DNA of 64,000 nucleotides from Bacillota bacterium (GTDB lineage: Bacteria; Bacillota; Negativicutes; Sporomusales; Sporomusaceae): NCBI GenBank assembly GCA_017889705.1, contig JAGGAB010000015.1:1-64000 (forward strand). The letters run 5' to 3'. The notes under the pieces were generated by a model. The model worked only from the letters and a program-made list of their open reading frames with translations. It searched no databases and was not told the origin of the DNA. Positions 34,782 to 44,749 of this stretch are shown here, piece after piece. Position 1 is the first letter of the stretch. Every line of letters begins with the position of its first letter. The translations under genes were made by a program, and so were the position numbers.

Positions 34782-36125
34782 TTATTGCAAATGCCATAGA
34801 AGTGCGCTTACGTCCTCAAGCTCATCCATTTTTAGAATCATTTCTTTAACCTTTAACGCCGTTGAATAGTCAATACCAGGCATCGCAAGAGACATGAATT
34901 TCTCCTCAATCCTATCGTACTGAGGAACATCATTCGCTGCAGTAACCTGTTTCTCGATGATCTGACCGTTTTGCAAAGTGATCGTAACCTTAGCAAAACG
35001 CTTAGGAAATGCCTTAGTCGCTTCTGGATCTTCAATTACCCGCACCTTTTGAGCGAGCTCGGTAATAAGCCGACTTTGAAGTTTATCTGCTGCAAATTCA
35101 TTCAAGGTTACTTTATGGAATAGCAGGGCACAAGCAATACAATAGGGCAGGGAAAACTTCGCCTCATCTTCACTGCCATTTTTCAGCTCAGCGGTCAGCT
35201 CAACTGAAATAAGATATGTTGCAACTTCAACAGCTTTTATATTTTCAGCTGCAATCTCATGTTCATCCATGATTGCCAATACCGCATCTAACGGAGAATG
35301 AGTATGTCCGCACGACGAATACATCTTATAAAAAGCCATATCTGACATATACTCTTTATCCTGAATCCGTTCAAGAAACGTAACTTCCCTGTCAGAAGAG
35401 GTTGCCGCAATGAATCCCTTTTTCCCTTGAATAATATCTTCTGGTCCGGTAAACTCTTGCTCAGCCAGCAACGCCGCCTGAATGCCACTCTGACAGGCAT
35501 GTCCGACATTAAGTGGCTTCGCGTATGTACCAAACGTTTCCTGAAGACCGGCTGACATTGTTCCTGCAATACCCAGTGCCATTTGTGTTTTTCTGCTGTC
35601 AAGATTCAGTAGTTTCGAGGCAACTGACGCAGCAGCAAAAGTCCCGCATGTCGCTGTTGTATGCCAAACTTTATAATGCGACGGATTTACGGCTATACCT
35701 AGTCTGATCAAAACCTCATAACCCGCGACAACGGCTGCGATGAATTCCTTGCCTGATCTGCCGAAACATTCCGCAAGTGCCAAAGCAACCGGCACGGTAA
35801 CAGACCCGGGATGGGCAATCGCCTGCCTGTGCCCATCGTCAAATTCCACTACGTGCCCAGTCAAACCATTTGCCCATGCTGCCTGAGCTAGAGGAACTTT
35901 TACCCCTTCCCGCAACAACAATGCTTGCTCTTTGCCGCCATTAGCCTTGGCCATTGCAACAGCAAGCTGGGATGGTTTAGTATGAATACCTGCCAGCGCG
36001 CAGCCAACCCAATCTAATATTCTATATTTCGTATCTGTCACAATTTTTTCGGGCAAATCTTGGAATGTGAGTTCAGAAATAAATCCAGCAACCTTAGCCG
36101 CAAGACCAACCTGTTGACTTTCCAT
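34782..36125 (-). CDS. MmgE/PrpD-family protein
   Basis: A 447-residue protein of the family of 2-methylcitrate dehydratase, cis-aconitate decarboxylase and iminodisuccinate epimerase. Motifs: RILDWVGCALAGIHTKPSQL, EFDDGHRQAIAHPGSVTVPV, GYEVLIRLGIAVNPSHYKVW and KMYSSCGHTHSPLDAV. The substrate differs widely in the family. It is first in the metabolic part of the cluster, right behind a palindrome, which suggests an early step such as dehydration or epimerisation of the imported acid. No PrpC or PrpB gene is near, so methylcitrate cycling is unlikely. Confidence 0.88.
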   Translation of the reverse strand: MESQQVGLAAKVAGFISELTFQDLPEKIVTDTKYRILDWVGCALAGIHTKPSQLAVAMAKANGGKEQALLLREGVKVPLAQAAWANGLTGHVVEFDDGHRQAIAHPGSVTVPVALALAECFGRSGKEFIAAVVAGYEVLIRLGIAVNPSHYKVWHTTATCGTFAAASVASKLLNLDSRKTQMALGIAGTMSAGLQETFGTYAKPLNVGHACQSGIQAALLAEQEFTGPEDIIQGKKGFIAATSSDREVTFLERIQDKEYMSDMAFYKMYSSCGHTHSPLDAVLAIMDEHEIAAENIKAVEVATYLISVELTAELKNGSEDEAKFSLPYCIACALLFHKVTLNEFAADKLQSRLITELAQKVRVIEDPEATKAFPKRFAKVTITLQNGQIIEKQVTAANDVPQYDRIEEKFMSLAMPGIDYSTALKVKEMILKMDELEDVSALLWHLQ

Positions 36126-36160
36126 TCACTATCCTCCCTTCTCCTTTGATGATTATTCAT

Positions 36161-36193
36161 ATCATATATAATATATGATATATTATATATGAT
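36161..36193. promoter_or_regulatory. 33-bp AT-rich palindrome before the MmgE/PrpD gene (candidate GntR operator)
   Basis: ATCATATATAATATAT (36161-36176), a single G, and ATATATTATATATGAT (36178-36193) form perfect 16-bp arms 36 bp upstream of the start codon, so the site would overlap the promoter. It shares its half-site with the palindromes at 26204 and 38516. Confidence 0.6.
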
Positions 36194-36367
36194 TTATTAT
36201 GTGAAAGTCAATGCTGATTTCCTTGCTTAGCCCAGCAATACACCCAGAAAGACTGATTGCTCCATCTGGGCCCATTGCTAAGCTCCAACTATTTCGGTTT
36301 ACAAAATAGGATATTATATGGCTAAGATAACCACGCAAGCTATGAAATCCCCCAAAACACCCAGGAA

Positions 36368-38350
36368 TTAAATTCTAAACTTAGTTGTAATTTCTTGTAA
36401 TTGATTGGCCATCTTGGCTAACGAATCTGCTGAATTAGCGATTTCCTCCATAGATGCAGTAACTTCTTCGGTTGCAGCAGCCACCATTTCAGCTCCGTTG
36501 CTGGTTTCTTGGGCAATTACCAGCACATTGTCAGTGCTTTCGTTCATCTGCTGCATCTTTTCAACCTGCTGCCGGCTGGCTGCGTCAATATCATTAATAA
36601 TTCTGACAGTCCCAACAATTTGATCCAAAACGTCTTGCAAAGCCTGCCCTGCCGCCTGAACAACAGTAACACCATCACAGACTTTGCTGTTATTACCCTC
36701 AATGACCTTCATGGCCTGACTGGCATGCTGTTGTATCTCTATGACAATTTGAGAAATTTTTCCGGTAGCATGCTGTGACTGCTCTGCTAATTTTCGAACT
36801 TCTTCCGCCACTACAGCAAAGCCACTCCCATATTTTCCTGCCCTGGCGGCTTCAATAGCGGCATTAAGTGCCAAGAGATTGGTTTGCCTGGCAATATCGC
36901 TGATAACTTCAAGAATCTGCCCGATCTGATTGCTTTTTTCACCTAATGCCGTTACCGCATCCGCTGTCAAAGCACTTGATTTCTTTATATCATTCATTTT
37001 GTCTGTAGCATTGCGTGCTGCTTCCCCACCTATTTCGGCAGCTTTAGCCATCTTTTCCGACAAACCGGTAGCTGAATGGGTCTTTTCAGATACTTCTTGT
37101 GAATTATTGGTTAAATTGGCAACAATTTTGAGCGTTTTTTCAACTTCCTGTGTCTGTTTCTGAGATCCCTGAGCAAAATCGGTCATTGTACCCGCAATTT
37201 GATTACTAGCTTTTTCGGCTTCATTGGCAGATGCCGCCAGTTCCTCAGAAGAGGCTGCAACAAGTTCGGTTGTTTGTGTTACAGCCTTGATAAGCTCTTT
37301 TAAATGAGTAACCATCGCGTTGAAGTCTGATGCTAGTTGCCCAAGTTCATCTTTACTGCTTATAGTAACTTTATGAGATAAATCGCCTTCCGCCACTTTT
37401 TGTGTAACACGCACAAGTTCATGTATCGGTTTAACAAAAACTCCCGCCGCATAAAAGCCGACTACCACCGCAAGTAAAATTCCAAGTATAGTAAACACAA
37501 TACCTGTCATTTTTACTTTATCGGCAGACTCCATCGCTTCATTTGAAGGTAATTGGGCAACTACTCCCCAACCGCTTGAAGCGACATTGCTATAACCTGC
37601 CAAAACTTTCTGGTTATTATAGTTATAAGAAGTTATTCCACTTTTCCCACCGATAGCTTCCTGCACCGGCTCAAAATTGCTACAATCCGTCATTTCCTTT
37701 ACCATTCCATCATCAGGATGCATAATAATTTTTCCCTGACGGTCAACGAGGAAAGCATATCCGGAATTACCGATTTGAGTTGAAGCAATTTTTTTACTTA
37801 ATGTTTCCAGATCGACAACTCCCAGCAAAGAGCCCTTAAGTTTTTTTTGAGCATCTCTGATAGGAACGGCAATAACAACTGACGTTTTCCCTGTACTGCG
37901 CCCCATCTGAACATCTGAGATCGCATAATCTCCCCCGCTGACAATTTTCGCAAAATAATCCCGATCCGCACTGCTCGCCAGCGCTCCCTTTGTTCTCACG
38001 GTTTGGGCACCAGTACTATCCGTGACAATAAGAGTACTAAGGTTTTCTGTGCGACCTTCTGCTTTCTTCATAACAGCCAGTTGTTTAGTCTTATCCATTG
38101 ACTGAATATCCTCAGTGTCAGCCATGGTCTGAAGCAACTGAACCGAGCTAATTAGCGAAGCATTGATATCCATAGCCAAAAATTCTGCAATCTTTCGGTT
38201 ATTCTCAAAAGCATCTTTCGTCAAAGCCGAGCTACTTAGCCATGATGTTATAACAGTAGTCAATACCAAGGGGACTGCTGCAATAACAATAAATACCGCA
38301 ATTAATTTTCTTTTAATAGATCCTTTAACAAACTTTCTAATATTACCCAT
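36368..38350 (-). CDS. Methyl-accepting chemotaxis protein with dCache sensor domain
   Basis: A 660-residue chemoreceptor: membrane helix about residues 16-38, a large periplasmic dCache-type domain ([58 protein letters not shown]), a second helix about 280-302, HAMP (about 303-355), and a signalling domain with the conserved tip [20 protein letters not shown]. Its position at the head of the C4-acid cluster and the palindrome upstream suggest chemotaxis toward the pathway substrate; dCache domains often bind carboxylates or amino acids. Confidence 0.93.
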   Translation of the reverse strand: MGNIRKFVKGSIKRKLIAVFIVIAAVPLVLTTVITSWLSSSALTKDAFENNRKIAEFLAMDINASLISSVQLLQTMADTEDIQSMDKTKQLAVMKKAEGRTENLSTLIVTDSTGAQTVRTKGALASSADRDYFAKIVSGGDYAISDVQMGRSTGKTSVVIAVPIRDAQKKLKGSLLGVVDLETLSKKIASTQIGNSGYAFLVDRQGKIIMHPDDGMVKEMTDCSNFEPVQEAIGGKSGITSYNYNNQKVLAGYSNVASSGWGVVAQLPSNEAMESADKVKMTGIVFTILGILLAVVVGFYAAGVFVKPIHELVRVTQKVAEGDLSHKVTISSKDELGQLASDFNAMVTHLKELIKAVTQTTELVAASSEELAASANEAEKASNQIAGTMTDFAQGSQKQTQEVEKTLKIVANLTNNSQEVSEKTHSATGLSEKMAKAAEIGGEAARNATDKMNDIKKSSALTADAVTALGEKSNQIGQILEVISDIARQTNLLALNAAIEAARAGKYGSGFAVVAEEVRKLAEQSQHATGKISQIVIEIQQHASQAMKVIEGNNSKVCDGVTVVQAAGQALQDVLDQIVGTVRIINDIDAASRQQVEKMQQMNESTDNVLVIAQETSNGAEMVAAATEEVTASMEEIANSADSLAKMANQLQEITTKFRI

Positions 38351-38515
38351 TATGATTCATCGCTCTCCTTAAACCCATTAATTACTCCAACTGATTTCGA
38401 AGGTTATTCTCTGTTTTATTACTTTCAGTTGGGTTCTCATTTTTTAAGATTACGACTTATTGCCAAAACATGAGCTACGTCTAATTTTAAAAACAGTATT
38501 ACATATCGCAATTCT

Positions 38516-38551
38516 CGTATATCATATATTATATATAATATATGATATACG
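38516..38551. promoter_or_regulatory. Perfect 36-bp AT-rich palindrome before the chemoreceptor gene (candidate GntR operator)
   Basis: CGTATATCATATATTATA joined directly to its reverse complement (centre between 38533 and 38534), 166 bp upstream of the start. It shares the ATATATGATATA element with the sites at 26204 and 36161. The 450-bp gap contains no other visible feature apart from the terminator at 38728. Confidence 0.6.
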
Positions 38552-38727
38552 GTCAAGTATAAGCGCCTCGCTGCACTATAACCCTTACAGAACTTGACAT
38601 TCCCTATTAAGAAATCTGTTACTCTCTAGTAGCATTACCTCATGTTTATCCATACATTTTCACATAAAATTTTGTTCATTAGTAATCTATTTTAGTTGCG
38701 TTTTGCTAAAAACACGCGTATGACTTA

Positions 38728-38770
38728 CCAAAAAACCTCCTGCCCATAGCAAAATCCAGCAGAAGTTTTG
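38728..38770 (-). terminator. Terminator of the MBL hydrolase gene
   Basis: Minus-strand AAAACTTCTGC pairs imperfectly with GCAGGAGGTTTT, followed by TTTTGG. Confidence 0.65.
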
Positions 38771-38801
38771 TTGATTATCAGCATCTATTATGATGCTATG
38801 T

Positions 38802-39641
38802 TTATTCATATTCCAATACTAAGCCTACGCCAACTTCCTGTAGATTAGCAGCCTGTGCCAATCTTATTTTTGATCGCAAATCCGTACAATGGCAGGCATA
38901 AACCGCGTGCGGCCGGCAGCTTTTAAAATAGTCTGCCGTATTAATCAGCTTATTTTGAGAGGGATTTAACAAGTGAAAGCCGCCAATAATATCGTACACA
39001 CTTTCCTGATTACATACTTTTTTCGCATATTCGATAATATTGCAAATTCCTGCATGTGAGCAGCCTGTAATGATAACTAATCCATTATTAGACATATATA
39101 CTAAAGCGGAATCATCCAGAATAAAATCCTCTTCCCAGGTGTTCTCCCGCCACACTTTTCCTATTGCGCTTTCGATCTCAAAGGAGTTTTTGCGCTCTAC
39201 TTCACCGAGAAATACCAACCTGGAAGTAAGCCATACCGGCTCTTTGCTGATTTTTAAGGAAAACGTTTTACTTAATTGATTGCTCGACAGCATTGTGCCG
39301 ATAGCAAGCCCGTCTATATTTCTGTCCAAAAATGCATCCGGATGAGCGATCAACGCTGGTGTCTTGTGATGATAGCCTTCTGCTTGCGCCTGTGAATGCA
39401 ACTTAACTAACTCACCTAATCCCCAGGTATGATCGTTATGCCCATGCGAAAGAACTACGGTATCTACATCTAGTAGATTAATACTCATTTTAGTGGCATT
39501 GCGCACAAATATATCGGAATATCCTATATCAAACAGGTATTTTCCCGTATCATGTTCAAGAAAAAAAGATAAACCCGGTTCTGCATAAAAATACCTATCA
39601 ATAATCGTATTATTATCAACCAAAACGGTTAGTTTCAACAT
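38802..39641 (-). CDS. MBL-fold metallohydrolase (COG1237 type)
   Basis: A 279-residue metallo-beta-lactamase-fold protein. Zinc motif VVLSHGHNDHTWGLGELVK (HxHxDH), then ITGCSHAGICNIIEYAKKV, GGFHLLNP and CHCTD supply the further His/Asp ligands. This set is typical of COG1237, sometimes annotated as a 7,8-dihydropterin-methyl-aminobenzene-phosphate synthase-like enzyme; its true reaction in most bacteria is unknown. It has its own terminator and is not obviously linked to neighbours. Confidence 0.88.
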   Translation of the reverse strand: MLKLTVLVDNNTIIDRYFYAEPGLSFFLEHDTGKYLFDIGYSDIFVRNATKMSINLLDVDTVVLSHGHNDHTWGLGELVKLHSQAQAEGYHHKTPALIAHPDAFLDRNIDGLAIGTMLSSNQLSKTFSLKISKEPVWLTSRLVFLGEVERKNSFEIESAIGKVWRENTWEEDFILDDSALVYMSNNGLVIITGCSHAGICNIIEYAKKVCNQESVYDIIGGFHLLNPSQNKLINTADYFKSCRPHAVYACHCTDLRSKIRLAQAANLQEVGVGLVLEYE

Positions 39642-39882
39642 GCTATCTATTTATCCTTTCGCTGTAGTGGACATACTATTTACTTTTATAGTTTACCGCC
39701 AAAAGCCAAAACACCTTCATAACAGGATAAAATTGGAACAATATTGATATATTTCCCCATTCCGGGTATATAATCGTATTTTTTCGTCCACTCAAATGTT
39801 AATTTATTCTAATATTTACCGATAATATCTATAAGCATACTTTTATTTCCAGGGAAGGAAATTGTTTCAGGGAGGAAACTAT

Positions 39883-41910
39883 ATGAAAATCAGTTCAAGT
39901 ATAGTGGAATTTAGCAGTACTCACTATCTAGGTACCCAGGAAAGCGAAGCTGTAGCTCTGTCCGGTAAAGGTTTCTCACTTTCACAGCAGTCACTCCATG
40001 CTGAAGAGCAAACTGATGTGGCATATGAGGTGCAATTATCCGGACTTGCTGCTCAACAAACAGGCGCACCAACTGTGGGAGGGATTGTCCACAAAAAATC
40101 AGAAGAATCGCTTCCTGTCGGCGATTCTTCAAGCGACATTGAGGCCATAAGCGCAGCAGAGTTAGCCAAACTGTCACCTGAAGACCGACAAAAAGTCGAG
40201 CTTATCCAAAATTATGTAAGCTTACTGACAGGTGGAGCCTACAAAGTCGTGCTGGGTTCAGGCGAACAGGCCGCCGACGCTAATACAGCTTCCGGCAACA
40301 CTGAACTATTGTCAGCCAACAGGCACAGTGTCAAGATTATCGATATGGTCAGCGGGAATGCAGCTATTGACTTGTCGGCGTTATCACTTGATCCCGCCCG
40401 GGGAATTGTGGGCGTAATTAGCGAGCAGTCACAAACAACAGCTGTCGGCAATAATATGTTTGTGCTGGGGCAGGATAACGTCTCACCAACCCAGGCCTGG
40501 GAAGAATTCAGAAAAACAAACACCGAAGCAGGACTTGTTACCCACGGCGGTGACACAACAGTCTTCATTCCATTTTCAAATCCAAATGGCAGCTCTAGCG
40601 GTCTAGGTGTCGGCACAAAGTATTCGGCTGTACAGACCAATACAGAAGAAGAATATACTGCCTGGACGGAAAAGGGCACAATAACAACAGCTGACGGCCG
40701 GGTTATCGAAATTGATAAAACTTCTTTAATGTATCGCACAGCAGAGACTACGACAACAGAAGCCGCTGTGACTATTGATCCTTTAGTCATTCAATATCGC
40801 AGCGCCAGCGGTCATGTGGAGCTGACTGATGAGAAATACAATTTCGATTTAAACAGTGACGGGCAGACTGACAGTATTTCCTTTGTTCAGCCCGGCGCCG
40901 GATTTCTGGCTGTGGATCAGAATAATGACGGAAAAATAAATGATGGTAGTGAATTGTTCGGCACTAAAAACGGCGATGGTTTTGGCGATTTAGCCAAATA
41001 TGATTCTGATAATAATGGTTGGATTGATGAAAACGATGCGATTTACAGCAAATTGAACATCTGGTCTAAAGATGAGCAAGGCAATGATCAAATGCTGTCG
41101 CTAAAACAAGCCGGAGTCGGCGCAATTTATCTGGGAAGTACCAGCACAGAGTTTACTCTTAAAGATGAAGCCAATCAAACCCAGGGCCAGATTCGCCGGA
41201 GCGGCTTCTATCTGCATGAAGACGGCACTGCCGGTACAGTACAACAAGTTGATTTAGTCGCCGGGGCCGCAATCGCATCACAGCCGGTACAAGACGGAAC
41301 GGCAATTAACTCACCTGCTTCCAATCCGGCATCCATATCAACTACTGAGACAGCCTGGCAAAGCGTCTACACCGAAAGTCAGACGCAAGCCGTGTTTGCT
41401 GACGGCTATACCGGCACTCTGGTTCCGGAACAAGATGGCAATATTATGGTTGTCAGGCGCACTGCTGAACCACGTCCTCCTGTCGTTCTGCAACCTGTAG
41501 GGTCAATTATTGCCAACAGCGGCATTGACTATTCTCCTACCAGAATAATTGCAAATACTGATGAATCGGCAGATGACTCGCAAGCTGACCAACCGCAAAG
41601 CACACAAAAAACAGTTCCTATAGTTAATCCGTCCCCAACAGACAATACCGTTAACCCATTTTTCAAACCCTATATGGACACAGAGCAGACATTGCGCTCT
41701 GACCTAATTCGACTGTCTGAACAGTTTGTGGAAAGCTATCGCAAACAAGTCTTGGAAGCAGCAAAGCAGAAGAAAAAAGCAGAACATCTCCATAGCTCGC
41801 TATACATTGAATTGCAGGAGCAACAGCTGCGATTACATAACTTGAATATTTCCAATTGGAAAAGTATCCGCATTATGGAGTTCCATAAGCACGTGAATAT
41901 TATGCTGTAG
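39883..41910 (+). CDS. Large EF-hand-like calcium-binding protein, no signal peptide
   Basis: A 675-residue protein; the ATG at 39883 follows GGGAGG by 7 nt. Residues about 320-390 hold Ca-loop repeats: FDLNSDGQTDS, DQNNDGKINDGSELFG, KYDSDNNGWIDENDAIYSKL, each with the D-x-[DN]-x-[DN]-G pattern, as in VCBS/EF-hand proteins common in Negativicutes. The rest is Ser/Thr/Gln-rich and low in cysteine, as in exported adhesin- or flagellar-hook-length-control-like proteins, but there is no classical signal peptide. The C-terminal about 70 residues are helical and charged. Function unknown. Confidence 0.8.
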   Translation: MKISSSIVEFSSTHYLGTQESEAVALSGKGFSLSQQSLHAEEQTDVAYEVQLSGLAAQQTGAPTVGGIVHKKSEESLPVGDSSSDIEAISAAELAKLSPEDRQKVELIQNYVSLLTGGAYKVVLGSGEQAADANTASGNTELLSANRHSVKIIDMVSGNAAIDLSALSLDPARGIVGVISEQSQTTAVGNNMFVLGQDNVSPTQAWEEFRKTNTEAGLVTHGGDTTVFIPFSNPNGSSSGLGVGTKYSAVQTNTEEEYTAWTEKGTITTADGRVIEIDKTSLMYRTAETTTTEAAVTIDPLVIQYRSASGHVELTDEKYNFDLNSDGQTDSISFVQPGAGFLAVDQNNDGKINDGSELFGTKNGDGFGDLAKYDSDNNGWIDENDAIYSKLNIWSKDEQGNDQMLSLKQAGVGAIYLGSTSTEFTLKDEANQTQGQIRRSGFYLHEDGTAGTVQQVDLVAGAAIASQPVQDGTAINSPASNPASISTTETAWQSVYTESQTQAVFADGYTGTLVPEQDGNIMVVRRTAEPRPPVVLQPVGSIIANSGIDYSPTRIIANTDESADDSQADQPQSTQKTVPIVNPSPTDNTVNPFFKPYMDTEQTLRSDLIRLSEQFVESYRKQVLEAAKQKKKAEHLHSSLYIELQEQQLRLHNLNISNWKSIRIMEFHKHVNIML

Positions 41911-41922
41911 ATTTTAGCAGTA

Positions 41923-41985
41923 AAGAAAATACGGCTTCTTCCGCCCCTTTGTCGAAAACGAATGCGCCTACCCTTACGCTCAAAA
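41923..41985 (-). repeat. Diverged partial copy of the dispersed intergenic element (copy 3)
   Basis: The minus strand carries AAGGGTAG, then a 45-nt stretch aligning without gaps to the 3' end of copy 1, from GCGCATTCGTTTTCG to GAAGCCGTATTTTCTT (copy 1: GCAAGCCGTGTTTTCTT). The similarity is weaker than between copies 1 and 2 and the stem is partly lost. Confidence 0.4.
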
Positions 41986-41988
41986 AGA

Positions 41989-42034
41989 AACCTTATAGGG
42001 AGTCTCCTGTAGACATCCTATAAGGTTATTTTTT
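41989..42034 (+). terminator. Terminator between convergent genes
   Basis: AACCTTATAGG (41989-41999) and CCTATAAGGTT (42017-42027) with an inner GTCT/AGAC pair, followed by ATTTTTTT. It serves the plus-strand EF-hand gene and probably also the convergent thiolase gene. Confidence 0.85.
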
Positions 42035-42059
42035 TGTATCAATCAACCTTGCATCCTGT

Positions 42060-43244
42060 TTAGTTACATAACTCTATAATAGTGGCTACGCCCTGACCAC
42101 CGCCAATACACAGTGTTGCCAAGCCACGTTTGGCATTACGCTGTTGCATAGCATGAACCAAAGTTACCAGAATTCGGGCTCCGCTTGCGCCTATAGGATG
42201 TCCGAGTGCAATTGCCCCCCCGCGCACATTGACTTTCTCTTTTGGGAAACCAAGTTTTTTACCCACTGCCAAAAACTGTGCCGCAAAAGCTTCATTGGCT
42301 TCAATCAGATCAATATCGCTAATAGTAAGGCCTGCTTTCGCCAAGGCTTTACGGGTAGCCGGTACAGGGCCCATACCCATAATTGAAGGATCAACACCAC
42401 CTGAACCGTAGCTAACAATCTTGGCTAAGGGTTTTAGTCCTAACGCCTTGGCTTTGTCAGCAGACATAATTACCAGGGTAGCTGCACCATCATTAATGCC
42501 TGATGCATTACCGGCGGTAACAGTGCCGTCTTTTTTAAATGCGGGGCGCAGGCTGCTCAGTGTCTGCTCAGTAGTACCCGCCTTAGGATACTCGTCGGTA
42601 TCAAAGACAGTATCGCCTTTTTTGCTTTTGATGGTGACCGGTATGATTTCCTGTTGAAAAACGCCGTCATTAATTGCTTTTGTCGCTTTGTCCTGAGATT
42701 CAAGGGCCAACTTATCCTGATCTTCTCTGGAAATATTATACTGAGCAGCCACGTTTTCAGCTGTAATCCCCATATGATAGTCATTAAAGGCACACCATAG
42801 TCCATCCTGAATCATAACATCTAACAATTTGCTGTTGCCCATACGATAGCCCCAACGGGCTTTACTCTCTAATACATAGGGGGCATTAGTCATACTTTCA
42901 AAACCACCGGCAATAATTACATCAGCATCACCAACCATAATTGATTGGGCTGCCAGATTAACAGATTTCAATCCTGAGCCACATACCTTATTTATAGTGT
43001 AAGACGGAGTCTCTACCGATAATCCGGCTTTGATGGCCGCCTGTCTGGCAGGATTCTGGCCAAGGCCGGCCTGCAACACATTACCTAAAATAAGTTCATC
43101 AACTTGATTATTGTCTATTCCGGCACGTTCAAGCGCTGCTTTAATTGCTATTGCTCCTAAATCTGGAGCAGCGAATGAGGATAATGCTCCGTTAAAACTG
43201 CCAATAGCCGTCCTTACGGCACTGACAATAACTGCCTCCTTCAT
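42060..43244 (-). CDS. Acetyl-CoA C-acetyltransferase (thiolase)
   Basis: A 394-residue thiolase that splits acetoacetyl-CoA with CoA, or joins two acetyl-CoA. The nucleophile Cys is in [18 protein letters not shown], the second active-site Cys in [10 protein letters not shown], and the catalytic His in [12 protein letters not shown] and NEAFAAQF. It is last in the ato operon (atoD-atoA-atoE-thiolase), so it likely completes breakdown of acetoacetate or butyrate to acetyl-CoA. Confidence 0.95.
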   Translation of the reverse strand: MKEAVIVSAVRTAIGSFNGALSSFAAPDLGAIAIKAALERAGIDNNQVDELILGNVLQAGLGQNPARQAAIKAGLSVETPSYTINKVCGSGLKSVNLAAQSIMVGDADVIIAGGFESMTNAPYVLESKARWGYRMGNSKLLDVMIQDGLWCAFNDYHMGITAENVAAQYNISREDQDKLALESQDKATKAINDGVFQQEIIPVTIKSKKGDTVFDTDEYPKAGTTEQTLSSLRPAFKKDGTVTAGNASGINDGAATLVIMSADKAKALGLKPLAKIVSYGSGGVDPSIMGMGPVPATRKALAKAGLTISDIDLIEANEAFAAQFLAVGKKLGFPKEKVNVRGGAIALGHPIGASGARILVTLVHAMQQRNAKRGLATLCIGGGQGVATIIELCN

Positions 43245-43308
43245 GACTATACCTTCTTTCGCTTATTATTAAAATTTCTTACTCAATATTGGCTGCACCT
43301 TACTGTAT

Positions 43309-44733
43309 TTACTGCAGAATCGGCGCAACATAAGGCATGGTTTTGCCCAACAGATATAAGAGAATTAATACAGCCGGAATATGGAATGCAAGCTGTAACA
43401 TAGCATAGCCGGCAAGATCTCTGGCTTTGGCTCCGGTAACGCCAAGCAACGGCAGCATCCAAAATGGGTTAATGAAGTTTGGCAATGCTTCGGCAGCATT
43501 ATATGCCTGTACAATCCAGGCTAAGTTTACATGCAGCTGATTAGCCGCTTCCAAGACATATGGTGCTTCAACTACCCATTTACCGCCGCCAGACGGGAGG
43601 AATAAACCAGCAATCGCCGAGTAGATGCCAACGGTTACCGGCAGAGTATCCTGATTTGAAATGGAAACAAAGAATTCAGCCAACACATCATTCAATCCGC
43701 AACCCATCATCATGCCGAAAATGCCGGCATATAGCGGAAACTGAATGAAAACACCGCCTGTCATTGGGATGGATTTGGCAACGGCTTTAAGAAAAGCCCG
43801 TGGAGTCCAATGAAACAACATACCGACAATCAGCAGCATAAAGGTGTAAATGTTAAGGTCTAAAGCAGCCAGGCCGCCTTTAGTAGCAAAGGTATTAACC
43901 AGGAAAAGGCCGCCTAGTATAACAACTATAATAGTTAAAATAGGGCTAAACTCCAAATATTCACCAGGAGTTTTGGGGTTCTCAATAACTTCCTCTTCAT
44001 CCTCTTGATAATGAATGCCTGCCATTTCGGCTGTCTTGGCCCGATCAGCAGTCGGAGTTGATACATAGCAAATCCAACAAGAAAGAGTAACCAACACAGC
44101 AATCATCACTAAGTTCTGCCAGTTAAACAAAGTCATATCAAGGCCGATTACGCCGCTAATCTTATACAGTGCGGTGGGTATCGAGCTTTTTGTTGCCATC
44201 ATCAAAGCCGCTGATGAGGAAAGGCCTAAAGCCCAAATACTACACAAACCTAGATAACCTGCAGCACCAATAGCCCGGTAATCCACACCTTTAACCCGTT
44301 TGGAAATTTCCCGAATTAAGAAGCCTGATAATACCAGACTAAAACCCCAGCTGATCAGCGATGCCACCATAGCTACCAATGCAACATAGGTTACAGCAAA
44401 TTTAGGTGTTTTCGGCACTTCAGCCAATTTAGCAATAACAACTTTTACTGGTTTAGATACCGCAACTACATAACCGGTAATGATAACAAAAGCCATTTGC
44501 ATAGTAAAAGGTACTAAACTCCAAAAAGACTTACCAAAGTCAACAGCTACTTGCGTGGGAGTGCGTCCCATAATCAATGCCACCGCACCTACAATTACAA
44601 CCGCAATAACTGCAAAGATATAGGCATCTGGGAACCATTTCTCACTCCAATCTGCAAGACCGGCGCCACAACGCGCCATAAAACCAGGCTTTTCTTCTTC
44701 CATTCTTTGAATAGGACTAACAGGTTGACTCAT
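43309..44733 (-). CDS. atoE: Short-chain fatty acid transporter AtoE
   Basis: A 474-residue permease with about 12 helices, matching the AtoE family (TIGR00366-type). Features: ARCGAGLADWSEKWFPDAYI, RTPTQVAVDFGKSFWSLVPF, SLISWGFSLVLSGFLIREIS, LFLPSGGGKWVVEAPYVLEA, PNFINPFWMLPLLG. It likely imports acetoacetate or butyrate for the CoA-transferase encoded upstream. Confidence 0.93.
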   Translation of the reverse strand: MSQPVSPIQRMEEEKPGFMARCGAGLADWSEKWFPDAYIFAVIAVVIVGAVALIMGRTPTQVAVDFGKSFWSLVPFTMQMAFVIITGYVVAVSKPVKVVIAKLAEVPKTPKFAVTYVALVAMVASLISWGFSLVLSGFLIREISKRVKGVDYRAIGAAGYLGLCSIWALGLSSSAALMMATKSSIPTALYKISGVIGLDMTLFNWQNLVMIAVLVTLSCWICYVSTPTADRAKTAEMAGIHYQEDEEEVIENPKTPGEYLEFSPILTIIVVILGGLFLVNTFATKGGLAALDLNIYTFMLLIVGMLFHWTPRAFLKAVAKSIPMTGGVFIQFPLYAGIFGMMMGCGLNDVLAEFFVSISNQDTLPVTVGIYSAIAGLFLPSGGGKWVVEAPYVLEAANQLHVNLAWIVQAYNAAEALPNFINPFWMLPLLGVTGAKARDLAGYAMLQLAFHIPAVLILLYLLGKTMPYVAPILQ

Positions 44734-44749
44734 TTCATCTTCTCCCTTT

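Noticed and set aside
34782..36125. 2-methylcitrate dehydratase in a methylcitrate cycle
   Set aside because: No methylcitrate synthase or methylisocitrate lyase gene is nearby, and the neighbours are fumarase and fumarate reductase.
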